Counted from the first letter of the stretch, positions 33,001 to 41,276 are shown. The stretch is DNA of 64,000 bases from Scatosoma sp045594025 (GCA_045594025.1 JAZNXS010000020.1:19252-83251); one strand, 5' to 3'. Notes: a model not told the origin generated them from the letters alone. Made by a program: numbers and translations.

Positions 33001-35772
33001 GGAGACTTGAGTATCGATTCTCTTGAATATCTCCTTGACGAAGTTAAAGGCGAATATCAGTATTCAATCGCAGACGAAACGACTGTTCCTGAATATGGCA
33101 GCTTTGAACTTGAGGACTATACGTTTATTGTTAACAAAGAACCTGCTGTTTATCAGTTCACGATTTTAAACTACGATCCTACTGGTGATAACCCCACTTA
33201 CTGGAAAGAACTCACCTACGGCTCCGCAATTGGTAACGTTGCTGATCCTGAAGATTCCACGGGACTTACCTTTAAAGGCTACGTTCAATACGTCGAAGAC
33301 CCCATTACTTGGGAACAGACAAAAGTTGCAGCTTCGATCCCCGAAACCTTGACGGAAGACGTAACCATTTACGCTGATTGGGAAATAGAAGTATTTACCC
33401 TTACGATTAAATACCCTGAAGGTTATACGCCTGATCCTTACTTGACTAACCCTATCAAGTTCGGTGCAATCTCAGCTTATGAAAATGGCGTTAATATTGA
33501 ATCTGTAAAGAACTTAACCTCTTGGATGTTGGGTTGCTACCTTCCCCAAGCAGACGAAAACTACGTTTACGTTTGGAAGGAACCTCTTCCCGAAACGTTC
33601 GAACTTAAGGATTATACCCTTGAAATCGAAGCAAAAGACGCTTTCACTTTGACGATTGAAAATTATGCTCCTCTTAGCGAAGAATCTACTTTGACCAGCA
33701 CGATCGAATACGGCGCTACGCTTAGCGTACAGAACCCTACGAATATTGAAGGCGCTACGTTCTCGCATTTCGCATACGTTGACGGCACCAAAGTTGAAAA
33801 CCTTCCCGAAACCTTGACGGAAAACTTGGTACTTGTTGCTGTTTGGGACGTTGATGCTTATACCGTAACCATCGCATGTGATGACGAAAATGAAATCGTT
33901 ATTACTTTCGGCGCAATTGCCGGTGAAACTGAAAACTCTACTCCCATTGTTGCGCTTAAAGATCTTGCAACGGCTATCGAAGAAGCAATCGCTGACAAGG
34001 CTGGCGTTAAGTATACCATTAACGAAGAACTTCCCGAATTTGCTCTTCAAAACTATGAATTCACGGCAAAAACGTCTTACGCTTTGACGCTGAGAAATGG
34101 CAACCCTATGATGGGCGGCACCTCGGAAACGCTTTACTTCGCTGCTGGTGCGGAACTGTCTATTGATCCCCTTACGGCTGATGGCAAGACTTTTAAGGGT
34201 TGGTTTGATTTAGATAACAATCCTATTCCTGAAACTATGCCCGCCGAACCTCTTGCATTCTTCGCAAATTGGGAAATTATCCCCTACACGGTAACGATTA
34301 CGTATCCCGAAGCTTACACGGCAGAAAAGAGGGAACTCATTATCTTCGGCGTTGAGTATACCATGGATATCATGTATACGAACAACAACCTTCCTGACGT
34401 TATCGCAGATATCGTACTTGCAGACGGTTACTCCTTCAAGTCCATTCCCGAAACGTTCGCATTGAAAAACATCACGTTGGAAGTTGTTCATGATTGCGTA
34501 GTTTCCGGCGAGCATACGTATGCAGACAACACTCACTACTGTGTTTGCGGTGCAGTAGATCCCGATCATTACTTCCAAATGTCTATTCCTGACGCTCTTG
34601 CAGCGGCAGACGGTTGGAACGTAGAAGTAAGCGGTACGGTTTCCGTTGCAAGCGCATGGAACACCACCTATGGGAACATGAGCGTAACGATTGTAGACGA
34701 AGACGGTAACGAACTTTACGTTTACAGATTAGCAACGGAAGTTGCGCTTGGCGATATCATTACGGTTAAAGGCACAATGGCTACCTACAATGGTAGACAG
34801 ATCGGTGCAGGCGCTACGGCAGAAATTACCGGTCACGACACCAGCTACGATGTCATTCCCGAATACACCATTCCTGACGCACTCGCAGCTGCCGATAACA
34901 CAAACGTAATCGTAACTGGTACCGTTGTTAAGATTAATACGGCTTATAGCTCGCAATATAACAACATTTCCGTTACCATCGCTGATGATGAAGGCAACCA
35001 ACTTTACATTTATAGACTTACCGGCGAAGTTACACTTAATCAAATCATTAAGGTAACGGGTGCTATGGCCACGTATGAAGGCGCGAGACAAATTGCTGCT
35101 GGCGCTACGTTTGAAGCAGTTGGTACGCATACTTGCTCTACGTATACGGACGCTACTTGTGCTGAACCTGCTAAGTGCGTAGTATGCGGCACGGCACAAG
35201 AAGGCAGTGTAGCTACCGGTGAGCATTCCTATGCGGATCCTACCTGCACGACACCTGCTACTTGTACGGTTTGCGGCACGGCAAAGGATGACGTTTTACT
35301 CGACCACACTTATGTAGAAGGTGTTTGCTCTGTTTGCGGTGCTACGGAAGGCGTAACAGAAACGACTGTTGATGTTGACTTCAGCACAATATCCGGCACG
35401 CAATATGCGGATGAAACGCATGTTATTAACGATAATCTTACCATAAGCACACAGAACGAGGGTTGCCACTTCAATACGCAGCTTCGTATTTATGATAGCT
35501 CCTCCAACGACGGTAATGCTATCTTGACCTGCTCCGGTAGTATTTCTTCCCTTTCGCTCAATATGGGTTATAAGAAGACTACTGTAGCTGTCTACGGTTC
35601 TACCGATGGCGTAACGTGGGAAGAAATAGGTACGATTACGACGACCTCCACTTCCTATCTTGACTACGCGCTTGATATCGATGAATCGAAGGGTTACACC
35701 TATCTTAAACTTGACCCTAATGGTGGGCAACAGTTGAGAATTAAGAGCCTTTCTATTACGATGGTTGGCTAA
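30061..35772 (+). CDS. Giant modular surface lipoprotein with InlB-like and OB-fold repeats
   Basis: 1903 residues; lipobox LSSC with Cys21. In order: DTVKDKV coiled-coil repeats (33-55); Ig-like domain (57-160); beta domain (160-335); a second Ig-like plus beta pair (341-428, 430-585); an OB-fold (600-725); a beta-sandwich (714-860); four tandem composite repeats (862-1030, 1031-1194, 1195-1339, 1340-1478), each an InlB B-repeat-like half (TFKGY, IPETLTE, AxWE) plus a second half ending in PE-F-L-(D/N)YT; a Cys-x-Cys module (HTYADNTHYCVCG); two OB-folds both starting IPDALAAAD (about 1508-1685); three CxxC knuckles (1690-1764); a C-terminal beta-sandwich. No catalytic motif is seen, so it is probably adhesive or scaffold. 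Last gene of the ABC-nuclease run, with a strong terminator. Confidence 0.85.
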   Translation: MKKLLACLLIACTSLATLSSCSMDSVTGAFDTVKDKVTSVVDTVKDKVDELLGKKEEYNVEKAVDLVDSMYIDKVGAGRVDYEVSNSVMIGSTKYTVVWSVDVAEDVVKLVVGEESTKVVVSKVLTEDTDYKLTATVTAPDGTTGSVYFNGTVLAMPSIIPELISAKPVEGTAYKLYVWQDAKKVDCYFNGVQSGFYFSTDADINESVNVYVKYVEGSDTKFNIYFEIDGKTQYIGVKEAWHQKNSHWTYNVALDDEPVSQFEYSEEYKTIVTTVPARSEENKENPDATEQNSTETLHLGANGTYTTISAYNVEEFGTKDDVYVGGLAEMIDTKSKTAEEKIAFEKNALKVSEAYVGDASVTLPLMGTRFANVAIAWTENSDNVSIDAEGVMTVTAPAAATTFTLTATFTCEGKTDTLEITVSLKPAPLTVTAPVEGVAYTMMMEQVTLNKTLYITNTAKATARYLNTSEYAVDACDVYAEKTGEAYKFYTEKDNTKLYLKVYLNSEGKTCITFAADGTNTFSYDAPLNCWYTTVEDTTYAIGTYSNFNTVSASKKSYYTEANTGVEQFPVQFMTKEKALETSPTKPEGPALPEANSLLTIEKALEIGAAMAHNTYTENKYYVVGTITEVKTSANNDGVCYGNMTIKDEAGKSIYVYGTYDATGENMYGAMANAPVVGDTVKLYGIIGQFSGTPQLKNAWIVEVTPGTGEIDPDEVVKATGDSFTIESYATANNWTNGTLYETVEHEFYTVSTSGTPAGDYGLNTGKYYADGQTWRIYQSENGTVTFTAVEGKTIETIKVTYVIKNTGILTFNDANVESGEVVTVNATTATFGVGQTGTVTNGQVRITAIEVILAEEEPEEYLLTIKNLNPLGSFWDPSNLRDYETPLTEGSAINVNRPTIEGATFKGYFTYELDENYERIPESRTEFTLPATITENIMVWAEWDVTPYTITFKMSDGTVILTTKFGVIQDTSADIKNAAGDLSIDSLEYLLDEVKGEYQYSIADETTVPEYGSFELEDYTFIVNKEPAVYQFTILNYDPTGDNPTYWKELTYGSAIGNVADPEDSTGLTFKGYVQYVEDPITWEQTKVAASIPETLTEDVTIYADWEIEVFTLTIKYPEGYTPDPYLTNPIKFGAISAYENGVNIESVKNLTSWMLGCYLPQADENYVYVWKEPLPETFELKDYTLEIEAKDAFTLTIENYAPLSEESTLTSTIEYGATLSVQNPTNIEGATFSHFAYVDGTKVENLPETLTENLVLVAVWDVDAYTVTIACDDENEIVITFGAIAGETENSTPIVALKDLATAIEEAIADKAGVKYTINEELPEFALQNYEFTAKTSYALTLRNGNPMMGGTSETLYFAAGAELSIDPLTADGKTFKGWFDLDNNPIPETMPAEPLAFFANWEIIPYTVTITYPEAYTAEKRELIIFGVEYTMDIMYTNNNLPDVIADIVLADGYSFKSIPETFALKNITLEVVHDCVVSGEHTYADNTHYCVCGAVDPDHYFQMSIPDALAAADGWNVEVSGTVSVASAWNTTYGNMSVTIVDEDGNELYVYRLATEVALGDIITVKGTMATYNGRQIGAGATAEITGHDTSYDVIPEYTIPDALAAADNTNVIVTGTVVKINTAYSSQYNNISVTIADDEGNQLYIYRLTGEVTLNQIIKVTGAMATYEGARQIAAGATFEAVGTHTCSTYTDATCAEPAKCVVCGTAQEGSVATGEHSYADPTCTTPATCTVCGTAKDDVLLDHTYVEGVCSVCGATEGVTETTVDVDFSTISGTQYADETHVINDNLTISTQNEGCHFNTQLRIYDSSSNDGNAILTCSGSISSLSLNMGYKKTTVAVYGSTDGVTWEEIGTITTTSTSYLDYALDIDESKGYTYLKLDPNGGQQLRIKSLSITMVG

Positions 35773-35795
35773 TTGTAAATCAACTGCATAAAACT

Positions 35796-35825
35796 GAACC
35801 GTCCCCTTTCGGGGGCGGTTCTTTT
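35796..35825 (+). terminator. Terminator of the giant lipoprotein gene
   Basis: GAACCGtCCCC-ttt-cGGGGgCGGTTC stem followed by TTTTATT. Confidence 0.9.
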
Positions 35826-35827
35826 AT

Positions 35828-35856
35828 TTGACTTATACGCTTTCTTATGTTATAAT
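35828..35856 (+). promoter_or_regulatory. Promoter of the barnase-like gene
   Basis: TTGACT (35828-35833) and TATAAT (35851-35856), 17-bp spacer. Confidence 0.8.
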
Positions 35857-35884
35857 AATCTTATTGATAAGATATAGGTTTTAT

Positions 35885-37006
35885 ATGAGAAAAATCACAA
35901 AAGCATTTTTGACAATTTTATCTTTGCTGTCTCTTTCTTGCACAGCAACAGCTTGCGACGAAATTTTGCAAAGCTTTTTACCGCAGAGTGAAGCTTCGCA
36001 AAGCAGTTCTTCCTCTTTTGATGAAGACTCCAGCGACTCTTCTACCAACGGCACTGATAACAGCTCGCAAGGAAACTCGGACAGCAGCTCGCAAGGCGGC
36101 ACAAATAATGATAAACCCCTCCCTGATTTCTCCACCGATCCTTATGCGGATATGACGAAAGATGAGTTCTACGCCGACTACTCTGTAGCGGTTTGCAATC
36201 AAGATGCTTATTATCGCACGTTACACGGCTTTATTTCGGGCGAAACGACCGTCCCCGATCAAGCACCCGACCTTTCCTCTTATCAGCCGAAAAACGGCAA
36301 TTCCTACGTGAGAAACAGCGATATGCTTTATGCGGAGAACGGAAACGCCTATATCGTTGTGGATGCGTACGGAAACGAGGCGTTCCGCGTATTTAAGGAC
36401 GGCGCGTATATCACTTTGGAAGAGGTAGCCGCATACGTGTATGCGTTCGGTACCTATCCGAAAAATTATACCACTTCTAAAAAGACCAAACCAACGGAGA
36501 GCGTTTGGGAAGAGCATCTCCGTGTGAATCATTCCAAATTCTCGGGAAGTACAAAAAAATACCCCTACGAACCCGAGCTTCCTAACATTTCCGGTTGCGG
36601 TGGAGACTTGCAATACTATGAAATGGATATCGGCACAACGGGTACCGATTGCGATCCTTCCTACGATATCGCTATCTATAACGACGGCTACGATATCACG
36701 CGCGGCGCGGCGCGTATCGTATACGGCAAAGACGATTTGGACGGAGACGGCGTTTACGAGCAAGGAGAGCTCCACGTATTCTATACCTACAACCACTACA
36801 ACGATTTCCAAGAATACCTCAATTACGAGGGCGGTTGGGGGGAAATGTTCGGCAATATCACGGGCGGAGGCACTCTTTCCAGTAAGAAACATTACAACCC
36901 TACCGATTACGTAGAGGTCGTATTCGAATCTTTTTCGAAAACGGTGAGCGTCTCCAAGATCGATTATTTTTATCAATCGGAAAAACGCAGACTTTTTGCG
37001 GCGTAA
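35885..37006 (+). CDS. Exported barnase-family ribonuclease, probable lipoprotein
   Basis: 373 residues from the ATG at 35885; the upstream ATG at 35828 lies on the promoter. Signal peptide with candidate lipid Cys24 (ATAC), then a low-complexity Ser/Asp/Gln linker (residues 33-75). The C-terminal half aligns by eye with barnase: VAAYVYAFGTYPKNYTTSKK versus its helix/loop, YYEMDIG (catalytic Glu246), AARIVYG (Arg277) and FYTYNHYNDF (His304). All three catalytic residues of the RNase N1/T1/barnase fold are present; an acidic insert (DDLDGDGVYEQGE) separates Arg from His. Predicted secreted, guanine-preferring RNase. No barstar gene is adjacent. It may act with the neighbouring nuclease and nucleotidases. 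Confidence 0.78.
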   Translation: MRKITKAFLTILSLLSLSCTATACDEILQSFLPQSEASQSSSSSFDEDSSDSSTNGTDNSSQGNSDSSSQGGTNNDKPLPDFSTDPYADMTKDEFYADYSVAVCNQDAYYRTLHGFISGETTVPDQAPDLSSYQPKNGNSYVRNSDMLYAENGNAYIVVDAYGNEAFRVFKDGAYITLEEVAAYVYAFGTYPKNYTTSKKTKPTESVWEEHLRVNHSKFSGSTKKYPYEPELPNISGCGGDLQYYEMDIGTTGTDCDPSYDIAIYNDGYDITRGAARIVYGKDDLDGDGVYEQGELHVFYTYNHYNDFQEYLNYEGGWGEMFGNITGGGTLSSKKHYNPTDYVEVVFESFSKTVSVSKIDYFYQSEKRRLFAA

Positions 37007-37009
37007 TAT

Positions 37010-37038
37010 AAAAACCTCCCTTTCCTAAGGGAGGTTTT
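37010..37038. terminator. Bidirectional terminator between barnase-like gene and surE
   Basis: AAAACCTCCCTT/AAGGGAGGTTTT stem between the two convergent genes. Confidence 0.9.
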
Positions 37039-37050
37039 TCTTCCTTGCCT

Positions 37051-37779
37051 TTATGCTTTTGTGCGATATTTTTCAAACACTGCCATGTTTGTACGAGTCG
37101 CCATCAGCGGCGTTATACTGATATAATCGGCGTGTAACGCTACGGTATCTCTGTCCATATCGTTCGGGCATTCGTCGGGGATAATGTCGCCGTCCTGACG
37201 GTACATATCTACCTCCCCTTCGACAGGAACAAATGCATCAGAGAAATAAGGCGAGCCCTGATACGTCATACGAATCCCCTTTGCCGTTTTGGGAATGTTC
37301 ACGTTGAAAATCGGATTTTCGTCGAATAAGCGATTTTCCGTCAAATAGGCATACACCTCGTCGAAATACTTCGCCGCCGCCTCTTGACCGTCGGGAAATG
37401 CGGAAAACGCAATGCCTTTCATATTTAAACGAGCCGCTTCAAACACAGCGCCGCACGTACCCGAATACATGACGTCCACGCCAACGTTTACCCCTCTATT
37501 GACGCCTGAAAGCACCAAATCGTATTTCTGCTTTAACCCAAGCACGCCAAAGCGTACGCAATCGGCAGGCGTGGAATCCATAGAATACGCCGTTACGCCC
37601 TCCATAAAAGGGACTTTTTTTATTTCAATATGTTTTAACAGCTCGATCGCATGGCTTTTTGCACTCTGCTCCACTTTGGGGGCAACCACCGTTACTTCCC
37701 CAAGCTTTTTCGCCCATGCGGCAAGTAAACGAATCCCCAGCGTATCGATGCCGTCGTCGTTTGTGATCAAAATCCTCAT
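37051..37779 (-). CDS. surE: 5'-nucleotidase SurE
   Basis: 242 residues. Metal-dependent phosphatase acting on nucleoside 5'- and 3'-monophosphates and short polyphosphates. RILITNDDGIDTLGIRLL (Asp-Asp metal site), VAPKVEQSAKSHAI, LVLSGVNRGVNVGVDVMYSGTCGAVFEA (Asn/Ser ligands) are complete. The ATG at 37779, with GAGGG 6 nt before it, overlaps the stop of the preceding DHH gene as ATGA, so translation is coupled. Last gene of a four-gene phosphohydrolase operon. Confidence 0.95.
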   Translation of the reverse strand: MRILITNDDGIDTLGIRLLAAWAKKLGEVTVVAPKVEQSAKSHAIELLKHIEIKKVPFMEGVTAYSMDSTPADCVRFGVLGLKQKYDLVLSGVNRGVNVGVDVMYSGTCGAVFEAARLNMKGIAFSAFPDGQEAAAKYFDEVYAYLTENRLFDENPIFNVNIPKTAKGIRMTYQGSPYFSDAFVPVEGEVDMYRQDGDIIPDECPNDMDRDTVALHADYISITPLMATRTNMAVFEKYRTKA

Positions 37780-38753
37780 AACCAACCCTCGTTGTTTTCC
37801 TTATACTGTTTGAGCAGTGCGTCTGCCTCGCTTAACAGCTGTTTCATCTCCGCCTTAGAGTATACCGTAGCGCCTGCCGCGCATGCGTGACCGCCGCCGT
37901 TGTAACGTTCTGCAAGCTCGCTTACCGTAACGAAACGGGAACGAAGTCGCACGCGGATAGAGCCGTCGCCATTGTCGATAAACGCAATCCAAATCAACGA
38001 GTTTTTAATCGTTTCCATGTGTGAAACGCAAGCGCTTGCTGCTTCGTTCGTCAACCCGAATTTCTTCTTCATGCGCTTGGTAACAAACAACGAAGCTACC
38101 CCGTTTTCGCTGATTTTCATCTTCTGGTGCACGTATGCTTCGAATTTGAACGCTTCAAATTCTTTCAGGTACAAGTGCGCATATATCGTATCCAAATCAA
38201 TCTTTTGATCGAGCATCAACCCTGCAAGGCGCATGGTTTCCCCAGATACTTCACGGAAACGGAAGCGCCCTGAATCGGTAACCATACCCGTATAAATATA
38301 CGTTGCAGCCTCTTTATCAATCTTCAATTCATCCTTGAATGCATCGTAGAACGCCGCAACCATTTCACAGGTAGAAGAACGCCCCTCCTCTACCCATTCG
38401 TACGGCGCGTACGATTCCACGGGAATGTGATGGTCGATTTTAACAAGCTCTTTGCAAAGGGAATATTTTTGGTTGGAAATACGCTTCTGTGTTGCCGTAT
38501 CCATCACAATCCCCAGCGCGTCTTGATACGCTTCATCAGGAAGAAGTTCGTCCTCCTTGCCTAAAAACGCAAGATAATCGGAAAAATCGGCATTCTGTAA
38601 ATAGATTTCTTTTTCAGGATAGGTCAGGCGCAAAATCGCCGCAAGCCCTTTCGTCGAGCCGATCGCGTCTCCGTCCGGACGGAAATGACGGAATATTATG
38701 ATTTTGTTATATTCCTTGATTTTATCTAAAATGATTTTCATATTCTCGTTCAT
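37776..38753 (-). CDS. DHH/DHHA1 phosphoesterase (NrnA-like), copy 1
   Basis: 325 residues. DHH domain with FRHFRPDGDAIGS, DTATQKRIS, KIDHHIPVE and TGMVTDSGRFR, then a DHHA1 domain ending in GGGHACAAGA. NrnA-like enzymes degrade 2-5-nt RNA (nanoRNA) and dephosphorylate pAp; some cleave pApA from c-di-AMP. It follows copy 2 by a 1-bp overlap. The two proteins are about equally long and clearly paralogous but diverged, so they may differ in substrate. Confidence 0.93.
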   Translation of the reverse strand: MNENMKIILDKIKEYNKIIIFRHFRPDGDAIGSTKGLAAILRLTYPEKEIYLQNADFSDYLAFLGKEDELLPDEAYQDALGIVMDTATQKRISNQKYSLCKELVKIDHHIPVESYAPYEWVEEGRSSTCEMVAAFYDAFKDELKIDKEAATYIYTGMVTDSGRFRFREVSGETMRLAGLMLDQKIDLDTIYAHLYLKEFEAFKFEAYVHQKMKISENGVASLFVTKRMKKKFGLTNEAASACVSHMETIKNSLIWIAFIDNGDGSIRVRLRSRFVTVSELAERYNGGGHACAAGATVYSKAEMKQLLSEADALLKQYKENNEGWL

Positions 38754-39694
38754 TATGCATTCTCCTTATTGTATGCGTTGAGGTCTTCTAAAAGCGCCAT
38801 AGCTTCCGCACGGTCCTTGATGGACGCGCCGCTTGCCTTGGCATGTCCGCCGCCGCCGTATTTTACCGCTACGGGATTTATGTTATATTTATTCGAACGG
38901 ATTTCTACAAGAACTTTGTCCTCCGTTTCGGTGAAGTTTACCCAAATATCTACGCCCTTGATATCCGACATGGTGCTTACCATGCCTCTCGAAATCGTAA
39001 AGGTATCCACGCCGTAGCTATTCAGCTCCTCTTTCGTCGTATAGATATAAGCTACCCTGTAATCGGTGAACTGAATTTTTAAGATAAACTGTGCGCGCAA
39101 ACGAAGGTTGGCGAAATCATCCGCATACAGTTGTGAATAAATGCTGCTGGGATCAAAATCCTCTTTCATAAGCGCAGAAGCAAGACGGAAGGTATTCGAG
39201 CTTGTCGAATCGTAACGGAATCGCCCGGAATCGGTAACCATACCCGTAAACAACGCCTTTGCCGAGGTCGGAGAAAGCTTTAATCCGCTTTCCAAAGCGA
39301 ACTCCGTCACTTCGCCGCAACAGCTTTCATACGTAGTATCCACCACCTCAACGTCCGCAATCTTTTCGCAAAAAATATGATGATCGATGCGTACCGTCTT
39401 CGCCGCCAGTTTATATCTGTCGTCACTGATTAAAAAGCTAGAGCCGCAATCGAGAATGATAGACAATGCCCCTTCAAATACCGAATCGGGAATCTCATCC
39501 ATTGTCGATCCGTCCATAAACGCGTAGCGTTTGGCATCGTCGCCCACTGCATATATCTGCTTTTCAGGGAAATTTTCCTGCAAAAGGCACTTCATCCCGA
39601 TTTGACTGCCCAACGCGTCGCCGTCGGGGCTGGAATGTCTGTGGATTATGATTGTGGAATGATTTTTAATTTCTTGCAATATCTGTTCAAACAT
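38753..39694 (-). CDS. DHH/DHHA1 phosphoesterase (NrnA-like), copy 2
   Basis: 313 residues with the same motifs as its downstream paralogue: IHRHSSPDGDALGS, LDCGSSFLIS, RIDHHIFCE, TGMVTDSGRFRYD and GGGHAKASGASI. Start has AGAGGAAAACT before it. It begins 22 bp after the exported 5'-nucleotidase gene, and its stop overlaps the next DHH start. Oligoribonuclease, pAp phosphatase or pApA hydrolase are the family alternatives. Confidence 0.93.
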   Translation of the reverse strand: MFEQILQEIKNHSTIIIHRHSSPDGDALGSQIGMKCLLQENFPEKQIYAVGDDAKRYAFMDGSTMDEIPDSVFEGALSIILDCGSSFLISDDRYKLAAKTVRIDHHIFCEKIADVEVVDTTYESCCGEVTEFALESGLKLSPTSAKALFTGMVTDSGRFRYDSTSSNTFRLASALMKEDFDPSSIYSQLYADDFANLRLRAQFILKIQFTDYRVAYIYTTKEELNSYGVDTFTISRGMVSTMSDIKGVDIWVNFTETEDKVLVEIRSNKYNINPVAVKYGGGGHAKASGASIKDRAEAMALLEDLNAYNKENA

Positions 39695-39716
39695 AGTTTT
39701 CCTCTTTGTAACTTAA

Positions 39717-41276
39717 TTAACTTAAGCCGCCGTTTGCAATATAATCCGCCAATAAATCGCGGGCAAAGGTCGTTTCATCCAGCCTTGCGATTTCCGTTAA
39801 GCCGTTCGGCCCATACGTTGACGTGTACGTGTCCGTGACGATGTAATAAGTTTTATTATACGACAACGTTTCCCGTACCGAAGCGCCGTATTCTTCATAA
39901 TAAATGTGATACCTACTCTCGCGCGATTCAAAAAACTTCGATTTCAACTTATCCCCTGAAATCGAACATAATACGATTTGATTATCAAACGGAAGCAGAC
40001 TCATCAAGTCGCTGTAATACACCGTGCCTGCCCATAAGTTGTACGGGCTTCTCGTTTGTAAAAACGCGCCGCCGAGCACGATTTCGTATCTATCGCCCCA
40101 CGTTTCCACGCCCGTTTCATAATACAACTGCGCAACCAAATCGCATATTTCGTAGCCCGAACGATAGTAATCGTTTTCACCGAGCTCTTTGTTCCCTTTT
40201 AAAATTTGGTCCTCATACTTATCCATGAGTACGTCCACGATCGGATCGTCTTCATAAGCGGTTTTGTATCTCGACGTGCTGACAAATTCTGCATTCAATA
40301 CGTTGTAGGTATCGTTTGCGTAATTGATTTTCACCTCTGCGTGGGAAATGCCGTCGTTGTCGCCACCGTTTTGCAGGTGGTAAACGCCTTTCGAATCACG
40401 CAATACGTAGCGCTGATGGGAATGCCCCTCAAATACCAAATCTACGTAACCGTCTGAAAGAGAAATATCGTAGTAAGAACGGATTTGTCCGTCGGAAACG
40501 TCGGTTTTCGTGTTGTTTGTAGAGCTTCCGTAGCCATCATGCAAAGAATACACGATAAAGTCTGCGCCACGCGCACGCAAAGCGTTGGATTCTGCTTTCA
40601 CAAGCGAGGTCAACTCTGCGTCCGTTTTGAAATATACGTCCTCTACTTTATCCCTTGCAATCGAGGAATAGCAATCCCCTATCGCGCCGATAATACCGAT
40701 TTTTACCCCACTCTTTTCCACCATAACGGAAGGCGTGCAATAATCCACCAATTTATCGGTGTCCCTATCGTAAATGTTCAGCGCCAGAAAAGGAAATTCC
40801 GCTAATTCCGCATTTGCTTCGATGAATTCCTCCCCCCAATCGTATTCATGGTTACCAAGCGTCATGGAAGAAAAGTCTAACTCGTTCATCCAGTCCGTCA
40901 AAATCAAACCTTTCGTGAGGTTGGATTCCGAGCTCCCCTGCCACATATCCCCTGAGGAAAGCAAAACCGTGTTTGCATTATCCTCTTTCGCTTCCTTTAA
41001 ATAGGTGGTTAGTTCGTCCACGCCCGGTTGTGTATCCGTGTCCGCAAACTTGCCGTGTAAATCGTTCAGCGCATAAAAATCAAACGTAGCCGTTACGTTT
41101 TCATCGCATTGATCACAACGTTCATTGTTATCCGCGTCTGTATGCTCGTGGGAAGCGCCACTGCTGCTATTTCCGCTTTCAAAACCGTTTTTAATGATAG
41201 AGGAAAAGTCCTCGAAACTGCATGCGGAACCCAGCAAAAGAAAACTTAATAACGTTGCGACAATACTTTTTTTCAT
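39717..41276 (-). CDS. Exported 5'-nucleotidase/metallophosphatase lipoprotein
   Basis: 519 residues. Signal peptide with Cys19 (GSAC), a short linker with DADNNERCDQCDEN (a Cys-x-x-Cys module), then a calcineurin-like metallophosphatase domain: YALNDLHGKF, SSGDMWQGS, LGNHEYDWG, YSLHDGYG and GHSHQRY; the C-terminal 5'-nucleotidase domain contains LGGAFLQTRSPYNLW and LLPFDNQIVLCSISGDKL. Such enzymes release nucleosides and phosphate from extracellular nucleotides. First gene of the operon with two DHH proteins and SurE (22-bp gap). Own promoter at 41311-41339. Confidence 0.92.
   Translation of the reverse strand: MKKSIVATLLSFLLLGSACSFEDFSSIIKNGFESGNSSSGASHEHTDADNNERCDQCDENVTATFDFYALNDLHGKFADTDTQPGVDELTTYLKEAKEDNANTVLLSSGDMWQGSSESNLTKGLILTDWMNELDFSSMTLGNHEYDWGEEFIEANAELAEFPFLALNIYDRDTDKLVDYCTPSVMVEKSGVKIGIIGAIGDCYSSIARDKVEDVYFKTDAELTSLVKAESNALRARGADFIVYSLHDGYGSSTNNTKTDVSDGQIRSYYDISLSDGYVDLVFEGHSHQRYVLRDSKGVYHLQNGGDNDGISHAEVKINYANDTYNVLNAEFVSTSRYKTAYEDDPIVDVLMDKYEDQILKGNKELGENDYYRSGYEICDLVAQLYYETGVETWGDRYEIVLGGAFLQTRSPYNLWAGTVYYSDLMSLLPFDNQIVLCSISGDKLKSKFFESRESRYHIYYEEYGASVRETLSYNKTYYIVTDTYTSTYGPNGLTEIARLDETTFARDLLADYIANGGLS

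Noticed and set aside
32644..34490. CRISPR or minisatellite reading of the repeats in the giant gene
   Set aside because: The periodicity is at protein level (about 140-170 codons), with diverged DNA and an open frame throughout.
35885..37006. Polymorphic toxin-immunity pair
   Set aside because: No barstar-like or other small acidic gene adjoins the barnase homologue, and no delivery domain precedes it.
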